This document shows, piece by piece, positions 1 through 12,154 of a stretch of DNA of 64,000 nucleotides. This DNA comes from Hyaloperonospora brassicae (lineage: Eukaryota > Oomycota > Peronosporomycetes > Peronosporales > Peronosporaceae). The notes beneath the pieces were generated by a model. The model was given only the letters and a program-made list of their open reading frames with translations. It was not told the DNA's origin and ran no database searches. The position numbers and the translations under genes are program-made. The first letter of the stretch is position 1; the number at the start of each line of letters is the position of its first letter. The stretch spans positions 62,001-126,000 of the forward strand of contig CANTFL010000234.1 in the NCBI GenBank assembly GCA_947650285.1, read 5' to 3'.

Positions 1-1308
1 TGTCCGGTAGATCGTCTCGGTCTTGCTCGGTCTTGTCTTGAACTCCTTGTCCAGATCTTCTGACCACTTGAGCCGTCTCGCGATCTTGTGTCCAATGTCC
101 TTTTCCTTTTCCTTTGTTGTTTTTGCTGCTACCCTAGCAGTTGAGTTGAGTGTGAGTACTTGATCGATCCGGGCCAGATATCCCGAGATCGCTCTTCTCG
201 ATCTTGGTCAACAATCCAAGATCGGTCTTCTGTGTCCTTGTAACACGCGTGCCTTGAAAACTTTGGGGAAGCCAAATCAATCTTGCCCGGAGAAGAGGGG
301 AGGAGAACGTGCGTCGTGTGCAGAAGAAGTAGAGTTCAAGTCTGTTTATTTACCAACCAATTATTACCAAACATATCTTTAAGCCTATTCCCAACCGTAG
401 GTCACTCTCCAAGTCGATATCGCCTTTATGCTTGACCGCCCCCTTGAACACGTGTTGAAATTTCGTGACCTGTACTCCAAAGATAGCGCCAACACTCCCG
501 ATATCGTACCTAGACACCAAAAAGGAGCAAATTCCAAATGTGGTACCAAATACCCAATTTTGATACCAAAAGGTCCAAAATAGTACTCAAATACCAAATG
601 TGTCCAAATCCGCTTTGCGACGTCAATTCAACCGGCTTCCACTGGCTCTTTCGGTCTGAACTTTTGAGACATCACTCACGGACCTTCATCAAGCATGTCT
701 GTCATGATCCGAAAGTCTCATCAGCGATAAATCCATAGTCGGTAGGGAACATGACCGATCTGAATCCCAATTCGAGATTGAAGAGGATCGACATAGTACA
801 ATCCGGCCATATATGTTCTTCCGTTCATTGTGTGTACTCCGATACCATCCTCAAGAGTTTATCTGCTCAATGGGACCATCCGCAGTTCCTACAACGGTCC
901 CACGGGCTCCCACAAACATCTCCACTTCCAGATCGGGCCATAATTAACCTAAATCAGTACTCCCTTCGGGAGACCGGTAACGAGTGTCACCGATCTGATG
1001 GATTTCAGCACCTTTGTCACAGAGTCACCTCACATCGCCTGGTCCCAGATCCTTGTCCCCTATCCTTGTCCCAGATCGCTATATGGAAATCGTTCTATTT
1101 GTCGGCTTGTCCCTGATCGCTCCGTCTCAGGTCGATCCGTATCCATTAGCCTGGTGACATTTGGACCAGATCGCCGTTCCGTTGAGATCGTTTTTCATCT
1201 CCTCATTATATCGCCAAGTACCATGGACCCGTTTTCCAACAGTAAGTGACACCTTAACTGGGTGTCCACCGATCTACGTCCCATCACTTAATTAGTGACT
1301 TTACCACA
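1..1308 (-). repeat. Element A 3' LTR (partial, truncated by window start)
   Basis: Bases 1-1,308 align with about 12,661-13,956 with scattered substitutions and small indels. On the plus strand the repeat ends in ttaccaca at 1,301-1,308, matching tttgccaca at the end of the other LTR, so read in the element's direction it starts with TGTGG. About 500 bp of this LTR should lie left of the window. The antisense gene starts only about 90 bp inside this boundary, so any promoter for it would lie in this LTR. Confidence 0.88.
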
Positions 1309-1321
1309 ACCGCCCCCTGTA
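1309..1321 (-). other. Element A polypurine tract
   Basis: On the minus strand the bases directly before the 3' LTR read cagggggcggt, a purine-rich stretch at the place where plus-strand DNA priming is expected in LTR retrotransposons. Assignment rests on position and composition. Confidence 0.65.
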
Positions 1322-1397
1322 CTGAAGTCCGTTTGGGCAGCAATCGGCTCCAGTCCAGTCAGTCATCAACTTCGTTCCAAGCACTCAAGTCCATCAC

Positions 1398-4051
1398 ATG
1401 ACCTCCCCGACGCGTCTCCCCACTTCGCCAGTACCCTCAGAGTGTTCTACCGCAATTTTGTCGCCGGATCCCGATCTGTCACCCAGATCGGCCGATCCAG
1501 AGGAGCATATTCCCATAGTGCCAGATCGGCCGAATTCCCCAGGTCATCTAAGTCCGGCCGAATCGCTATCCATCGTCATGGGATCGCCAGACCGCCCGCC
1601 TGAGGAGATCTCGCTTCCCACAAATCCGGCTACCCTGGGTGCGATTAGATCCAACATCCTGGCCACTGGCGAGTCTCGTGGAGGGTCTACTTTAACTGGG
1701 ACCGTTTCCGGCCACATTCCAAGCGTTTCTTCCAGCGACGTTCGTCTTACGTTGGCTACGATCGCTTATTTATGGGATCGAGAGGCTACCTTCTGCAGCC
1801 AAGCCGATACAATTCATGCGTTACAGCAGTCATACCGAGATGCGGTCGCCCGGGGGAATCGCTTGCAAGACAAGATTGATTCTCTGTACAGATCGTCTGC
1901 CCCCTTCGTCTCTTTTGTCCAGCGTCGATATGATTTGATGCAAGGCCGCTACGTCAACGCAATACATTCTCTGAGCGACTGCAAGCGAGCTCTGCGGACA
2001 CATCGGGATCAATCGGCGCAGATTCTTCGGCTACGCGCTCTGTTACGTGCCAGCGATGAGAATCAGGGCAGTTTGGAACGACAGGTTAAAACCTTAAAAG
2101 CCAAAGTCCGTTCTCTCCAAGTCGAACTCAATTCTCTCCGTCAGCAGCGTGACCAACTGACATTCGACAGGTCTTTCCTTCACATAGACAGTTTGCATCT
2201 GAAGGAGGAATTGGATCGGTCTCAGGTGCAAATCGCAGAGGGCAGGCCTCGATCAGCGATCTCATTCAACACGTGGATTGTTTTACTCCTCTGGAGGGTC
2301 AGTTGGCACTTTCGCAGATGGATAACGCCAACCTCCGCCGTCAGCTTGCTGAACACCTCACGGTGTACGACCAGCTACAGGTGGCGGAACAGGATCGAGA
2401 TCGGGCTATAGCGGAACACCAGACTCTCCTTCACACAATCAATAGTGCCATACTCGGGTCTTAATCGTCTGCGTTGTCTGCTCGGCCGACACCCAAGAGT
2501 GCTTCTCGGGCCGAATCGCCCCCTACTTCCGCTACCCGGGGGTCGAGGTCGCTTGCCGACAGATCCAGATCGAGATCGCCTGCCGACAGATCCAGATCGA
2601 GATCGCCTACCCCGCCTGCCAAGCGTCGACGTATCCATCTACCGTCACAGTCCAAGGGTTTTTTCGCCACCCGTTCGATCTCCCGGCTATTGTCGTTGAA
2701 CCCCTCAACACCTTCCAAGAAACTCCCCAGATCGGCCCCACCAGAGCCTCCATCCAATTCTTCATCTTCTCCGCCTTCGTCCGCGGCTTCTGAGAATGGA
2801 TCGGAAAGTGGGGAGCTGACAGGGTCGGACTCTATCTCGGATGATCTGACTCGGTCTGTGATGTCCCAATCCAGATCGGCCGTTCGTCGCCACCCGAAAT
2901 CGGACGATCGATCCGCAACTCTAGGCTCCTCGGCGGCCACCCCAACAAATTCCGCTCCGTCCGTGACAACTGTTCTCATCCAAGAACCGTGACGTCCGCC
3001 TTCACCGACCGAGCCGGAGACTCGCTATCTTTACTATTCGACTGCTTCGGTTGCGACTACCCCCATGATCGACCTTCAGGATGATGGTGATGATTTTGGA
3101 GATGCGGATTTGTCGTTGCCGGAAGAGGCACCCATCGAAATCGGCTCTGCTAGTTCTCCCCGTGGACATACTGCGCTCCTGTCCAGCCGTCTGTCCGATA
3201 GCGACAACAGCATCACCATTCCGGTACGCCCAGTGGCTAACTGAAGATTCGCGGCTGCCGACTTTGGAGATCTCCCACCACTTCAGCGACCTCGGGATTG
3301 GTGGATTTTCAACTATTTGACACATTCCCGCCGGGCTGCTTCTGAGATCGCTCCTTGGTCAGTCTCGCGGATAGCGATGGTTTGCGTGAGGACGATGTCG
3401 ATTGAGTTGTTGTTTCATCACTATTCCAAGCCCCGACATTTCTTATTTTCGCATCATTCTCACTGGCGGGCTCCACCTCCGGGGACTTGGGCGTCTGGGC
3501 TAGTCTCGCGGCGACACATTGCGGCCCTATACACCCGATCTCCCTGGAACAACATCGTGATTCCCGCGAACTCGATCTCGTTTTCCCTGACCGGGTGGTA
3601 TCGGACCATGGGCACTCGTTATCTGGATCTGGAGTCCAGTCAGCGCCAGGCGCTGTGGGAATTTACTCACGCTTTCCCGATCTATCCGGTTCAACGGCGA
3701 TCTGATCGGTTCCTGCTAACGATTTGGCATCAGCGTAAACAGCGTCGATCTCGTTTTGGAGCGCGTTGGAAGAACTTCTTGAAGTTGATACTCCGCGGCA
3801 TGATCGACGGCCACTGCGATCTGGATATTTTGTTCGGTCACTTCTTTTTGCATTACCCGCGCATGTATGATGAGCGAGTTTGGTATCCCGTGTTGGGGCA
3901 TACTGCCGACCCAGCCGACCTGGTAGAGGCGTTGTACATGGCCGACCAAGAGGATCCTTGGTTGCACCAGTTCCGTAACGCCTATTGGGATCACCCAGGA
4001 TCGCAGATCCCTCGTCTACAGGACAAGTTTAAGCCTGATCCATCGTCTTAG
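1398..4051 (+). pseudogene. Element A antisense gene: coiled-coil / Ser-Arg-rich / Trp-rich protein of unknown function
   Basis: A coding region opposite to gag-pol, between the chromodomain and the 3' LTR, read here in several frames. From ATG 1,398: a Ser/Pro-rich N-terminus, then a clear coiled coil (about 1,900-2,240, heptads rich in Leu, Gln and Arg). After a frameshift near 2,250 it continues to a stop at 2,462, then a Ser/Arg-rich stretch with the basic cluster PAKRRR (about 2,560-2,640), which could be a nuclear localisation signal. After a stop at 2,990 and another frame change there is an acidic segment (about 2,997-3,230), then a conserved-looking C-terminal domain (3,317-4,051) rich in Trp, Tyr and Arg, with pieces such as GWYRTMGTRYLDLESS and RMYDERVWYPVLGH. 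I recognise no known domain. Long coding stretches with protein-like composition across the breaks argue for a formerly real gene rather than a chance frame. Function is not assigned. Confidence 0.7.
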
Positions 4052-4302
4052 TCTAAGATCGGTGTTCGAGTTCGATTGCCTTTCAGACTTTTGTACGTCT
4101 TTCAATTGTTTTCTTTGGTAATTAATTCTTCGCAACTTTCACAACTTCGATTCGCTCTCGATCCATATCATTCAGTTAGGTAATATAATTGACTGTCTCC
4201 GTACTTACACACATAACTCCATCCATCAGCATGTGCTACCTCCTAGAAAATCTTTCAACCCCTCCTTCCGCATATGCTACCTCCCGCATACTTGTCGAAC
4301 TA

Positions 4303-4907
4303 TTAAGTTTCGTTCGACTTTCCTTCGTAAGACTGCATCACTTCGAAACGGTTTCGACTCACTCGACTCCGCTCCGACTCTTGCAAGATTGATCCACAAC
4401 TCAGATCGGCCTCATCCACCCAACTTAGGTCGGGATGTCCCTTCCATTTCACCAGAAATTGACGGTGTACTCGCCCATAACGGGTTTTCCGACCAGATCG
4501 CACGTCCAATATTTCTTTCACTTCATATTCTACCTTCTCAAGATCGCTCTCCCAACTGTCTTCTGGTAACAGAGCTTCATCAAAAGCTAAGCGATCTGCT
4601 TCATCCAACGTAAGATGGTGCTTCGGCCGCTTGGGGATGTCTTTACTCTCTTTAGTTTCGATAGGTGTACAATCGGAAACAGTCGATATGGGGTTCCGGC
4701 GATCTCCAACTTCGCCGCGTGATCTCCACATATATCCGCCACTCGGAATGGGCCATGCCACGTATGCGCTAGCTTCTTCGCGTAGCCTTCCTTGACTCGG
4801 TCCAGGTATAGCCATACTTGTGTACCCACTACGCCTTCGTGTGGCTTTAGGTCTTCATTGTGTCGATCTGCCCTCTCTTGGATCGGGACTCGTAAGTGAT
4901 AGTTCAC
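4303..4907 (-). pseudogene. Element A integrase C-terminus and chromodomain
   Basis: Two overlapping minus-strand frames encode the end of pol. The upstream piece (4,907-4,587) has the usual post-integrase SH3-like segment (YAKKLAHTWHGPFRVADICG). The downstream piece (4,815-4,303) ends in a chromodomain-like motif, HRQFLVKWKGHPDLSWVDEADL, shortened here to its core FLVKWKGHPDLSW. Chromodomains at integrase C-termini mark chromoviruses and related gypsy lineages and direct integration to particular chromatin. A frameshift around 4,700 separates the pieces. Confidence 0.78.
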
Positions 4908-5035
4908 TGAAGATCAAGCTCGTTGGTATTGCCTTTAGATGTTGTGTCTCCACCTTTTCGGATCGCGATCTCTTGTTCTAGTGTTCCCCACTGACAACGT
5001 AGCTTCCAATGTTGATCGCGGGTCCCACCAATGAA

Positions 5036-5725
5036 TCAGATAGAATGGGGTGCCCCCCGGATCCGATCTTGTACTGTTTTAGTTGCAAATGTGAGCCGCT
5101 CAGCATACTCATCCCAGTCTCGTTGATCAACATCAGCCACGTACATCTTGAGCGAATGCGTCAAGGTTTGTACCATTCGTTTGGCTGTTCCATTTGCTTG
5201 TGGTCTATAGGCCATGGTGGCAAGCTGTTTCTGTCCTACGATCTGGTTGAAAGCTCGGGAGAAATCAGACACAAATCCTGGCTCTCGATCATGCCTAATA
5301 GCTTCGCTAGCTCCGAAGCGTCGGAACACGCATTCGTCGTAATTCTCCGCAATCGTCTGTGCTGTCCGTGACGAGCTAGCTTTTGCGATCACATACCCCG
5401 AGAAAAGATCTACCCAAATGAGCAGCTCAGTGTTCCCTTTGAAAGACATAGGCAACGACGGGATATGATCCATTGCGATGATCTGGAATGGGTAGGTTGC
5501 TTGTAAATTATCAGGTGATCTCCCATGGATCATCGGACATCCCTTTCCGGTTTCACAATCGGTACACTCGCCCACATATCGTTGCACACTCCGATAAAGC
5601 CCTCTACAGTGGAATCGCGATCTGATCCTCTGATATCCTATCCACTGATGGCCTCCTTCCAGACTTGCGTGGTAATGGTGCAAAAAGTCCTGCTGCAACG
5701 TCTCTGGGATCACTAGACGCATCAA
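5036..5725 (-). pseudogene. Element A integrase (zinc finger and catalytic core)
   Basis: Minus-strand frame with an HHCC zinc finger (H..H in FLHHYHASLEGGHQWIGYQR, C..C in GECTDCETG) followed by the DDE core. The first Asp is in IIAMDHIPSL and the second in RHDREPGF. The position expected to hold the catalytic Glu reads NGTAKRMVQTL, Lys instead of Glu, so this copy could not catalyse strand transfer. It continues pol from the RNase H region upstream and would feed into the chromodomain piece below. Confidence 0.85.
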
Positions 5726-5883
5726 ACCATCGCGATCTTTTGACTTTTTTTCGCCATGGGGTAGAAGAAAATCAGATCGTTCTCATCGATCTCGTACTCA
5801 GGTGCTAGTTTTGCGCACACCTTCACTTCTCCAGCGTCCAGGCTGGATATATCGCCGTTCAGATAACTCTTGAGGTTGACGAT

Positions 5884-6840
5884 TCAACGCTCTTCATCCT
5901 GAGCTTGTATAATTCTTCGAATCATAATCCTCTGTACTATCTCCTCCTGTATCACTTCGGGCTGATGGCGTATCCTCTCGGCTGACCCCGTGGCCGCACT
6001 TATTCGAGCCAGCTGCCCATCCTGCTTGTGCTTCAACAATTCATCGAGACGGTTCAGAGTAATCAGATCTTGTCGATCTTCTTCAGCTACCACCGTTCTT
6101 CCGTTTTCGTTCTGCAATTCTGTGCTGGCTAGTCGATCCGCGCTTTGGTTCCATTCTCGCATCATGTGTAGGAACTCATTATTTGACCACGATAGCAATT
6201 TGTCCAACGCTTTATGTCTCAACAGTTGAAGGCCCGGTGCTTTGCAGTCGATCTTGCCGCGCATCTGTCGGATCACCAAATTAGAGTCTCCACAAAGAAT
6301 TACTCGCCCCCTGTCCAGATCGGCAAGTAATTCGAAGCATAATAGCAAGCCATTATACCCAGCTTCGTTCACGGTGAGGTCGAGAGCGTATCTGGATTCT
6401 GCCGCCACGATCGTCCACTCAGGTAACCTCCATATAACAGCACTGTACGAACCTCCTTTCTTTATTATCCTCGCCGATCCATCGAAGCTGGCCACTAGCA
6501 GTTCCTCATCTGCTTCCACCGTGGGAGGTGGCATTGAAATCTTATGTCTGCAGTCCATTCGCGGGAAGATTGCGATCAGCATCTCTTCCATCTCCTCTCT
6601 CGGAGTAATACTCGCTGCCAGCATCCCCAAGATCTCTTTCTCTCCTTTTTCGTATTTCTTCACCTCCATAGTCCAGTTCGACAACAAAGCAGCCCACCGT
6701 CCTAATCTCCCGTTGAGCCCTCGAGATTGCATCAACCACGCTAGCGTGGAGTGTCGGGTCAGCATAGTGATCTCTCGTGAGGCTAGTGTAGTGTAGCATA
6801 CGTCCAAAACACGAAGTAACGCCAGCACTTCCTTCTCCAC
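5884..6840 (-). pseudogene. Element A RNase H (end of first domain) plus second, cellular-type RNase H
   Basis: The first part (to about 6,640) completes the gypsy RNase H (VEKEVLALLRVLDVCY, STLAWLMQSRGLNGRLGRW). A separate second RNase H follows at about 6,510-6,130, with the hallmarks of the cellular/archaeal type: FDGSARIIKKGG (first Asp), then NEAGYNGLLLCFELL, ILCGDSNLVIRQMRGK (Asp), and REWNQSADRLAS. The Glu expected in the NEAEY-like motif is Gly. Dual RNase H gypsy elements are known in the plant Tat lineage and have been reported in oomycetes; the second domain is thought to be an acquired copy. A single stop near 6,841 separates this frame from the preceding one. Confidence 0.8.
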
Positions 6841-6846
6841 CGTTCC

Positions 6847-7305
6847 CTAGTTAAGTTCATTGGGCTTCAACGTGCGGCTAGTAAACGTCAACTGATGATA
6901 CACGCCATCATACTCCTGTATCAGGGCCGCTGAAACAGCCCACTTGCTAGCGTCGACCACGATCACGGTAGGGCTATCTGGGTCGAAGTGTTTGAGCATG
7001 GGAGCTGTAGCTATCTTAGCCTTTAGCATAGTGAGAGCAACCTTGGCTTCTGTCCATCGACCCTCATTTGACCATTCGTCTCCTGCTGCGAGTTGAGATC
7101 GGCCGATCTCGAAGAAATCCGATTCCCTTAGCTCGCATAACACCGCAGCATACACCGCGAAATCCTCAATGAAGCGGCAGTAGTAGTTCAAGCTCCCGAG
7201 AAAAGATTGCATAGCTCGCAGCGTGCTAGGAAACGGGATGTTGATCAACGACTCCAAGTTCTTGGGCTGAGCCTCCAGACCATCCATCGACACTCGATGT
7301 CCCAA
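6847..7305 (-). pseudogene. Element A reverse transcriptase thumb and start of gypsy RNase H
   Basis: Frame with the RT connection typical of gypsy pol (GHRVSMDGLEAQPKNL, LRAMQSFLGSLNYYCRFI) followed by the RNase H start (PMLKHFDPDSPTVIVVDASK, AALIQEYDGVYHQLTFTSR). It ends at a stop just before the next in-line frame. The region links the palm domain at 7,389-8,057 with the second RNase H. Confidence 0.85.
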
Positions 7306-7388
7306 AAAATCGACCTTACGGCACCACCAATAACTCTTTGTGAGACTGATAGACAGATTCTACTTATCACACGCTTTCAGCAATCGCT

Positions 7389-8285
7389 CTACTTTTGCGT
7401 ACAAAGATTCCCATGACGTGGCTGGTATGAGGATGTCGTCAATGTAAGATCGACGTCCCAGTATAAAGGCCGTCGATCTGTCTCAGGTTCTCCATCTTTG
7501 AACACGTCGATCAGGCCATCAGAGGCTGATCTCTGGCCGATCTTGAGATATCCATACAGCGCATTGTCCACCAGACGTTGGTAAATCTGAGGTGAGTTCT
7601 TAAGCCCAAACGGCATTCGCAACCACTCGAAAAGACCAAACGGCGTGACAAACGCTGAGATCAGTTTTGCTCGTTCATTCATTTCCACGACCCAGAATCC
7701 ACTGGTCATGTCTATCGAACAGTACCATAGGGCTTTATCCAAATCCTCCAGCAGATCGCTGATCAGCGGCATGGGGTAAACCATCAGGCGTGTCAGTTGA
7801 TTCACTTTTCGATAATCAATACAGAGACGAATATCCACTCTATTCTTATTGATGATCACCACTGTCGGAGACGCCCAAGGCGACGTGGGTGGCTGAACGA
7901 TCTTGGCCGCTGACATCCTTTTGATGAGATCCGAGAACTTCTCCCGATATTTTGGCGCAACTTTACATACGTTTCGCGCTATCGGTGCTGCCCCACCGAC
8001 ATCGATATCACAGATCGCGCCTCGTGCTGCCGGTGGTAGAGAATTACCTTTACCCAAGAGAAGGTGACGGCTCTTCCAGATCAGCGATCTGAGTTTCTGT
8101 TATCCTGTGTTGAGAGGGACGTTTGGATCGCCGATCTGAATGTCATCAATCGTAACTTCTTTCGTAGTCGCCGACATCTCTGGTAGCACTGCCATGTGCT
8201 GCTCGATGTCTTCAGCAAACAAATCTCCGCTCTCGTGGTAGTAAACTGGTGTTTCCGCGATCTCAGCATCTTCATTCTTTGGCAA
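7389..8285 (-). pseudogene. Element A reverse transcriptase fingers and palm
   Basis: Pieces of three frames. Recognisable RT motifs are PWASPTVVIINKNRVDIRLC, IDYRKVNQLTRLMVYPMPLI, CSIDMTSGFWVVEMNERAK (first catalytic Asp) and PFGLFEWLRMPFGLKNSP. The catalytic YIDD sequence is present on the minus strand near 7,450-7,428 but out of frame with the motifs before it, so a frameshift lies between about 7,450 and 7,500. The upstream 8,285-8,081 segment is an acidic linker between protease and RT. Confidence 0.85.
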
Positions 8286-8323
8286 TATCTATTTCTCAGG
8301 TTCTTGCTTCTTTCCCGGCTGGC

Positions 8324-9559
8324 TCAATTCCAACAATTTGTCAGTCGGATCGGCCTTCGATAGAGACGGTCTATCACGTGGCATTCTTGGTCGGTATCAC
8401 GATCCCCCTTCGCTGCATGTTGGGTTCCGATCTCATGATCGATACCCATTTGCGATAGCTCTGCTTTGTTGTGTGGAGTTAGTTCAGCTCCATTGCCCCT
8501 CACTTCCCCCACAACCGCGAAATCTGTCCTGTGCAGTTCCTCGTTTCCGGCCTGCCGCGTCACCATAGAGACCGCTGGAGGTATATCTTGTAGCGAATCG
8601 TCCGGTCGCTTCACGATACGTTTAGGGACGACGTGTTTAGGACGATCTACCAATGGTCCGATCTGCTCTTATGGAAGCACATTCACACTATCCGCCTTAG
8701 CTTCGTACGCTAGAGTTTGCCACTCCTTGTACTCCCTTGATCCGACCGTCACATAACCTTGAGTCCGAGGTATCATATCGCCTTCTGTCCACAAGCCTAA
8801 TATAGTGTGGGTGGGAAGTATGATCTCACGGTCGCCAATGTTGGTCATCTGCAGGTATTTCGTCTTACCCAACCCCGAGATTACCGTGGAGACCCAATCT
8901 GGTCCTCTAGTGACCCACAACTTCATCTTAGCCCCACCGATCCCGATCTTCACTTCTCTTGACTCTCCGACCGGGGTCACCACATGTTGGTCCTTTGTCG
9001 TTATATGCTGAATCTTCGATCCGTACGCGGGGCGACGTCCTACGAGGTGAATGCGGACGTCTTTCGGTAGGCATAACGCACCGTCGGCTAGATCGAGCCG
9101 CACTCCAGCAGGCACCATAAAGTACATTCCCAAAATCGCATCTTGTCCCGCCTGATCGCCCAACCACACATTGCAATAATATACCAGCGATCCCGCGAGA
9201 GTTACTTTGATCTTGGTACGTCCTATCGTCATGTACGGAGTTTCTCCGATCCCGATACACTCTTGTCGCTGACTTTCGCCAATAACGCAACCAACCTTAC
9301 GAGCAAAGGTGGTGTCAATAATCGACACTTCAGCACCAGAATCAAATAGCAGAGTCGCTATCACGTTGTTGATCTTGCCGACAGCCTTCGCCTGCTTAAA
9401 CCACTTCCCGGGCGAATAATGCTTCCAGTACTCGCGAGATTCACCATAAGCGATCTCGATCTCCATTGTTGGCTCAGATCGCGAGTATTCGTCGATCCGC
9501 TTCAGATGGGACACGGAAACAACACGTTTTGACTTCGAACGAGATATATTTGTTTCCAT
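8324..9559 (-). pseudogene. Element A aspartic protease and protease-RT linker
   Basis: The retropepsin active site appears as LLFDSGAEVSIIDTTFA, with the flap/hydrophobic partner region near YCNVWLGDQAGQDAILGMYF. The protease would cut Gag-Pol into mature proteins. The frame stops near 8,669 and the same frame resumes as a low-complexity linker to 8,324, so one nonsense change separates them. The catalytic triad D-S-G is intact. Confidence 0.82.
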
Positions 9560-9665
9560 ATCTGTCTCCTGCTTACTCTCGCGATCCGTCTTCTTTTTTT
9601 CACGTATGCAATTATGCAGATCCTAGAACGCTCGGCTCGTACCAGCTTCCAACCCGGCGAGCGTT

Positions 9666-10113
9666 CTAGTTTAACATCTTCTCAGCCTTCTCTGGCAGCA
9701 TCCCCGCATGCTTGTTTGGTACGTACCACTGTCGGATCATGTTGTAGGACTCCTCCATGGGGCACTTCCCCGGATCATGCATCTCGCAACAGACGCGACA
9801 CACGGAAAAAAAAATTGTCGGAGGGATGTCCTTTGTGCCCACACTTCTGGCACGTGAGCCGCTTCCAGCAACCGAGATCTCCGTGCTTGGTCGATCCGCA
9901 ATGAGTACACGGCTTCGATGGCACATTGAGATCTTGATAGTCTCGATGACTACTCGGATCCGCCGATCCCATGTTCGCCAATGTGTAGCTGGCTGGTTTG
10001 CGCCGATCTGCAGCAGCGGCTACATGAATCGATCTCAAACGATCTTCTGACTCCGATCCGTTGGTGTCTGAGTCGAACTCGCTGCTGATGTCCTCGGTAC
10101 GGATCATCCTCAC
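9666..10113 (-). pseudogene. Element A gag nucleocapsid with zinc knuckles
   Basis: CCHC-type knuckles are visible: CTHCGSTKHGDLGC and the overlapping CQKCGHKGHPSDN, whose last Cys is lost, then a Cys-rich tail (HDPGKCPMEESYNMIRQWY) read in a second frame (9,926-9,666). The frame change lies near 9,800, in a run of A residues on the plus strand. Nucleocapsid binds the genomic RNA for packaging. Confidence 0.8.
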
Positions 10114-10170
10114 TGCCCGTGCGGGCTTAGACGATACTGGACCGGGCGTTCCTTTCTGTCTGAACTTGGA

Positions 10171-10891
10171 CTATCCCATCATCACTTTCCCTTGACGCGA
10201 TCTACCCTGTTGGTATCCATGCAGTTTTGTGTGCATGGCCTCCGCATCGGCTACATTCAGCAATAGCAATTGGTTTGATAGATCGGAATCATTCAAAGTG
10301 TCAATGAAATGGTTGATATGTTCCTTGCGTGCAGCCGCCAATCCAGTCATCACGGGTAATGTTCGTGTGCATTCCCATCACATTGAGCTGATACAGCGAC
10401 TGTAAAGGATTTTCGTCCGATCGTTTCTTTTCGTGGTAATATTGCCGGCTCGCGGACATCCCGTGTCCCGCATAATCCACAAGAAAAGTGTTCTTTAACT
10501 CCTTCTAATTGAATCTGGTCGATCTGCTTAGCTGGCGGTACCAGTAGCGAGCTGGGCCCACCATTAGATAGCAGAAGACCAAACATTTCTCATCGTTTGA
10601 TGCTTGGGCCCGTAGGAAAGCTAATTTAACTTTGCCCATTCAGATCCGGGCTTTGTCCTCTTCTCGATATTTCCGTGAGAATTTTTTTAGCTTTGAGATC
10701 GCTGAGATCCTGATCTTCTGCGTGATGGCACTAGCCCTGGTAGACATACCGGTCGTGGCTACTTGATGTCGTCGTGGTTCGGCCATCCATAGATCGTCCG
10801 GATCGTATTCCGCCTTCTGAAAAATCTGCTGGTTAGTGTCTGACCCCACCGATTCCATCTCCACATCCGGCATGACGTAGTTTACTCGCAA
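10171..10891 (-). pseudogene. Element A gag core (frameshifted)
   Basis: Three short minus-strand frames (10,891-10,640; 10,586-10,350; 10,353-10,171) occupy the place of the capsid region between the N-terminal Gag segment and the zinc knuckles. Motifs are weak, and the assignment is by position. At least two frameshifts separate the pieces. Confidence 0.55.
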
Positions 10892-10983
10892 AGGTGGGAG
10901 AAAATTACGGCTATCCGGGTGGTGGCTTGGCTGTCAGTTCATCTGTTGGGCTGTACGTTGATCTGCCTCGTGCTTCTTCATTG

Positions 10984-11856
10984 CTATATAAAATAACGAC
11001 TTAGATCGTCCTCTATTTGATCTTTTAAACCCGTGGGTGTACCGGTCGATCTTGGTTGGGTGTCGATCTTGTACTGTTCTCGAAAAGCGTCGATCCTGGC
11101 CTTGACGATCTTGTCGTTTAGCAGAAACGATCCTCCCGGTGGTCCCAGAGACATCCGCCGAATGCTGATGGACCCATATGACTTGATCTCGGAGTCATCT
11201 GAGACATGGTGGGGCGATCCTGAGAATGGTTCTTGGGGTGAACCCGAGGGTATGGCGATCTCGTTTCTAGGAGTGGTAGTCTTGCCCACCAGAAGTTTCA
11301 TGACCTCCACAAACTCGCTTACTGCGTTCTTCAACTATATAAAGCTACATCCCATCAGTTTATCTCCATCGAAAGCATTAAGGCAGAAGCCCGTGTCATT
11401 CAACATCTGCAAAATTAAATCAATCGCGCCGAGTTTGCTAGTCACGGCCGGCGGGATGGAGATCAGATTATCCAGAAGACCGATCAACTTGGGCCGCAAT
11501 ATCGTAAACAATGGATCTGTCTTAAGCAGTGTCTTGAATTGGCTGTAATAGCATTGCCATTTTGCGCGCTTCCACGTCTCGTTTGACGTTTCGGCCTCCC
11601 TGGATGCGATCTTCTTTTGATCATATTCGGTCTTTTGCATCGCGATCTCGTCCTGTTCTTGGTCGTTTTTCTCTTGAGCTCCAATCTTCGATTGCACAGT
11701 TTGGTCGATCTGGCGATCTTTGCCTTCAGATCCCACCGATCTCATCGTGGATCGTTTTGGTGTGGTCGATCTCATGATCGTATTCCTCGGCTTGAGGTCG
11801 TGCGATCTATCGACGAGAAGATAGGGTTTGGCTTTCGCCGGTTTGGTTTTCACCAT
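10984..11856 (-). pseudogene. Element A gag N-terminal region
   Basis: A long frame from ATG 11,856, broken by a single stop at about 11,335, then continuing in the same frame to 10,984. It starts with a Lys/Arg-rich segment, followed by a charged helix (EKNDQEQDEIAMQKTEYDQK) and a helical region containing FTILRPKLIGLLDNL. It lies just inside the 5' LTR and leader, the expected position of the first gene of the element. Confidence 0.6.
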
Positions 11857-12137
11857 TGGATTTTCATCCAGCAGACCGCTCTTTGCAGAGCGATCAGCGG
11901 TGGTCCCCGAAAGGACCCTAGGAGGGATTTGAGGTTAATCTTCCAGATCGATCTCTCGATCTTCCTCTTTCATTTTCATTCCATCAAATCCCCTCCCAAA
12001 ACTCTGATGATCTGAGGATCTTGTGCTTCTGCGTATCTGCGTCAATCCCTCTATCGCTGACACTTCAATCCCAGGTTCTTGCTTGACCTTGACATCTTCT
12101 CCAGTGGACTCACAATATATCCAGAGGCCTCAGAAAT

Positions 12138-12153
12138 TCGGGCACGCGCACCA
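12138..12153 (-). other. Element A primer binding site
   Basis: One base inside the 5' LTR the plus strand reads tcgggcacgcgcacca, the form of a tRNA 3' end with CCA; on the element's minus strand this gives a primer site starting TGG. Which tRNA it matches is not determined. Confidence 0.6.
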
Positions 12154-12154
12154 C

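Noticed and set aside
2461..2979. Long minus-strand frame opposite the Ser/Arg-rich part of the A antisense gene
   Set aside because: Composition is what the complement of Ser/Arg codons gives; no domain and no place in gag-pol order.
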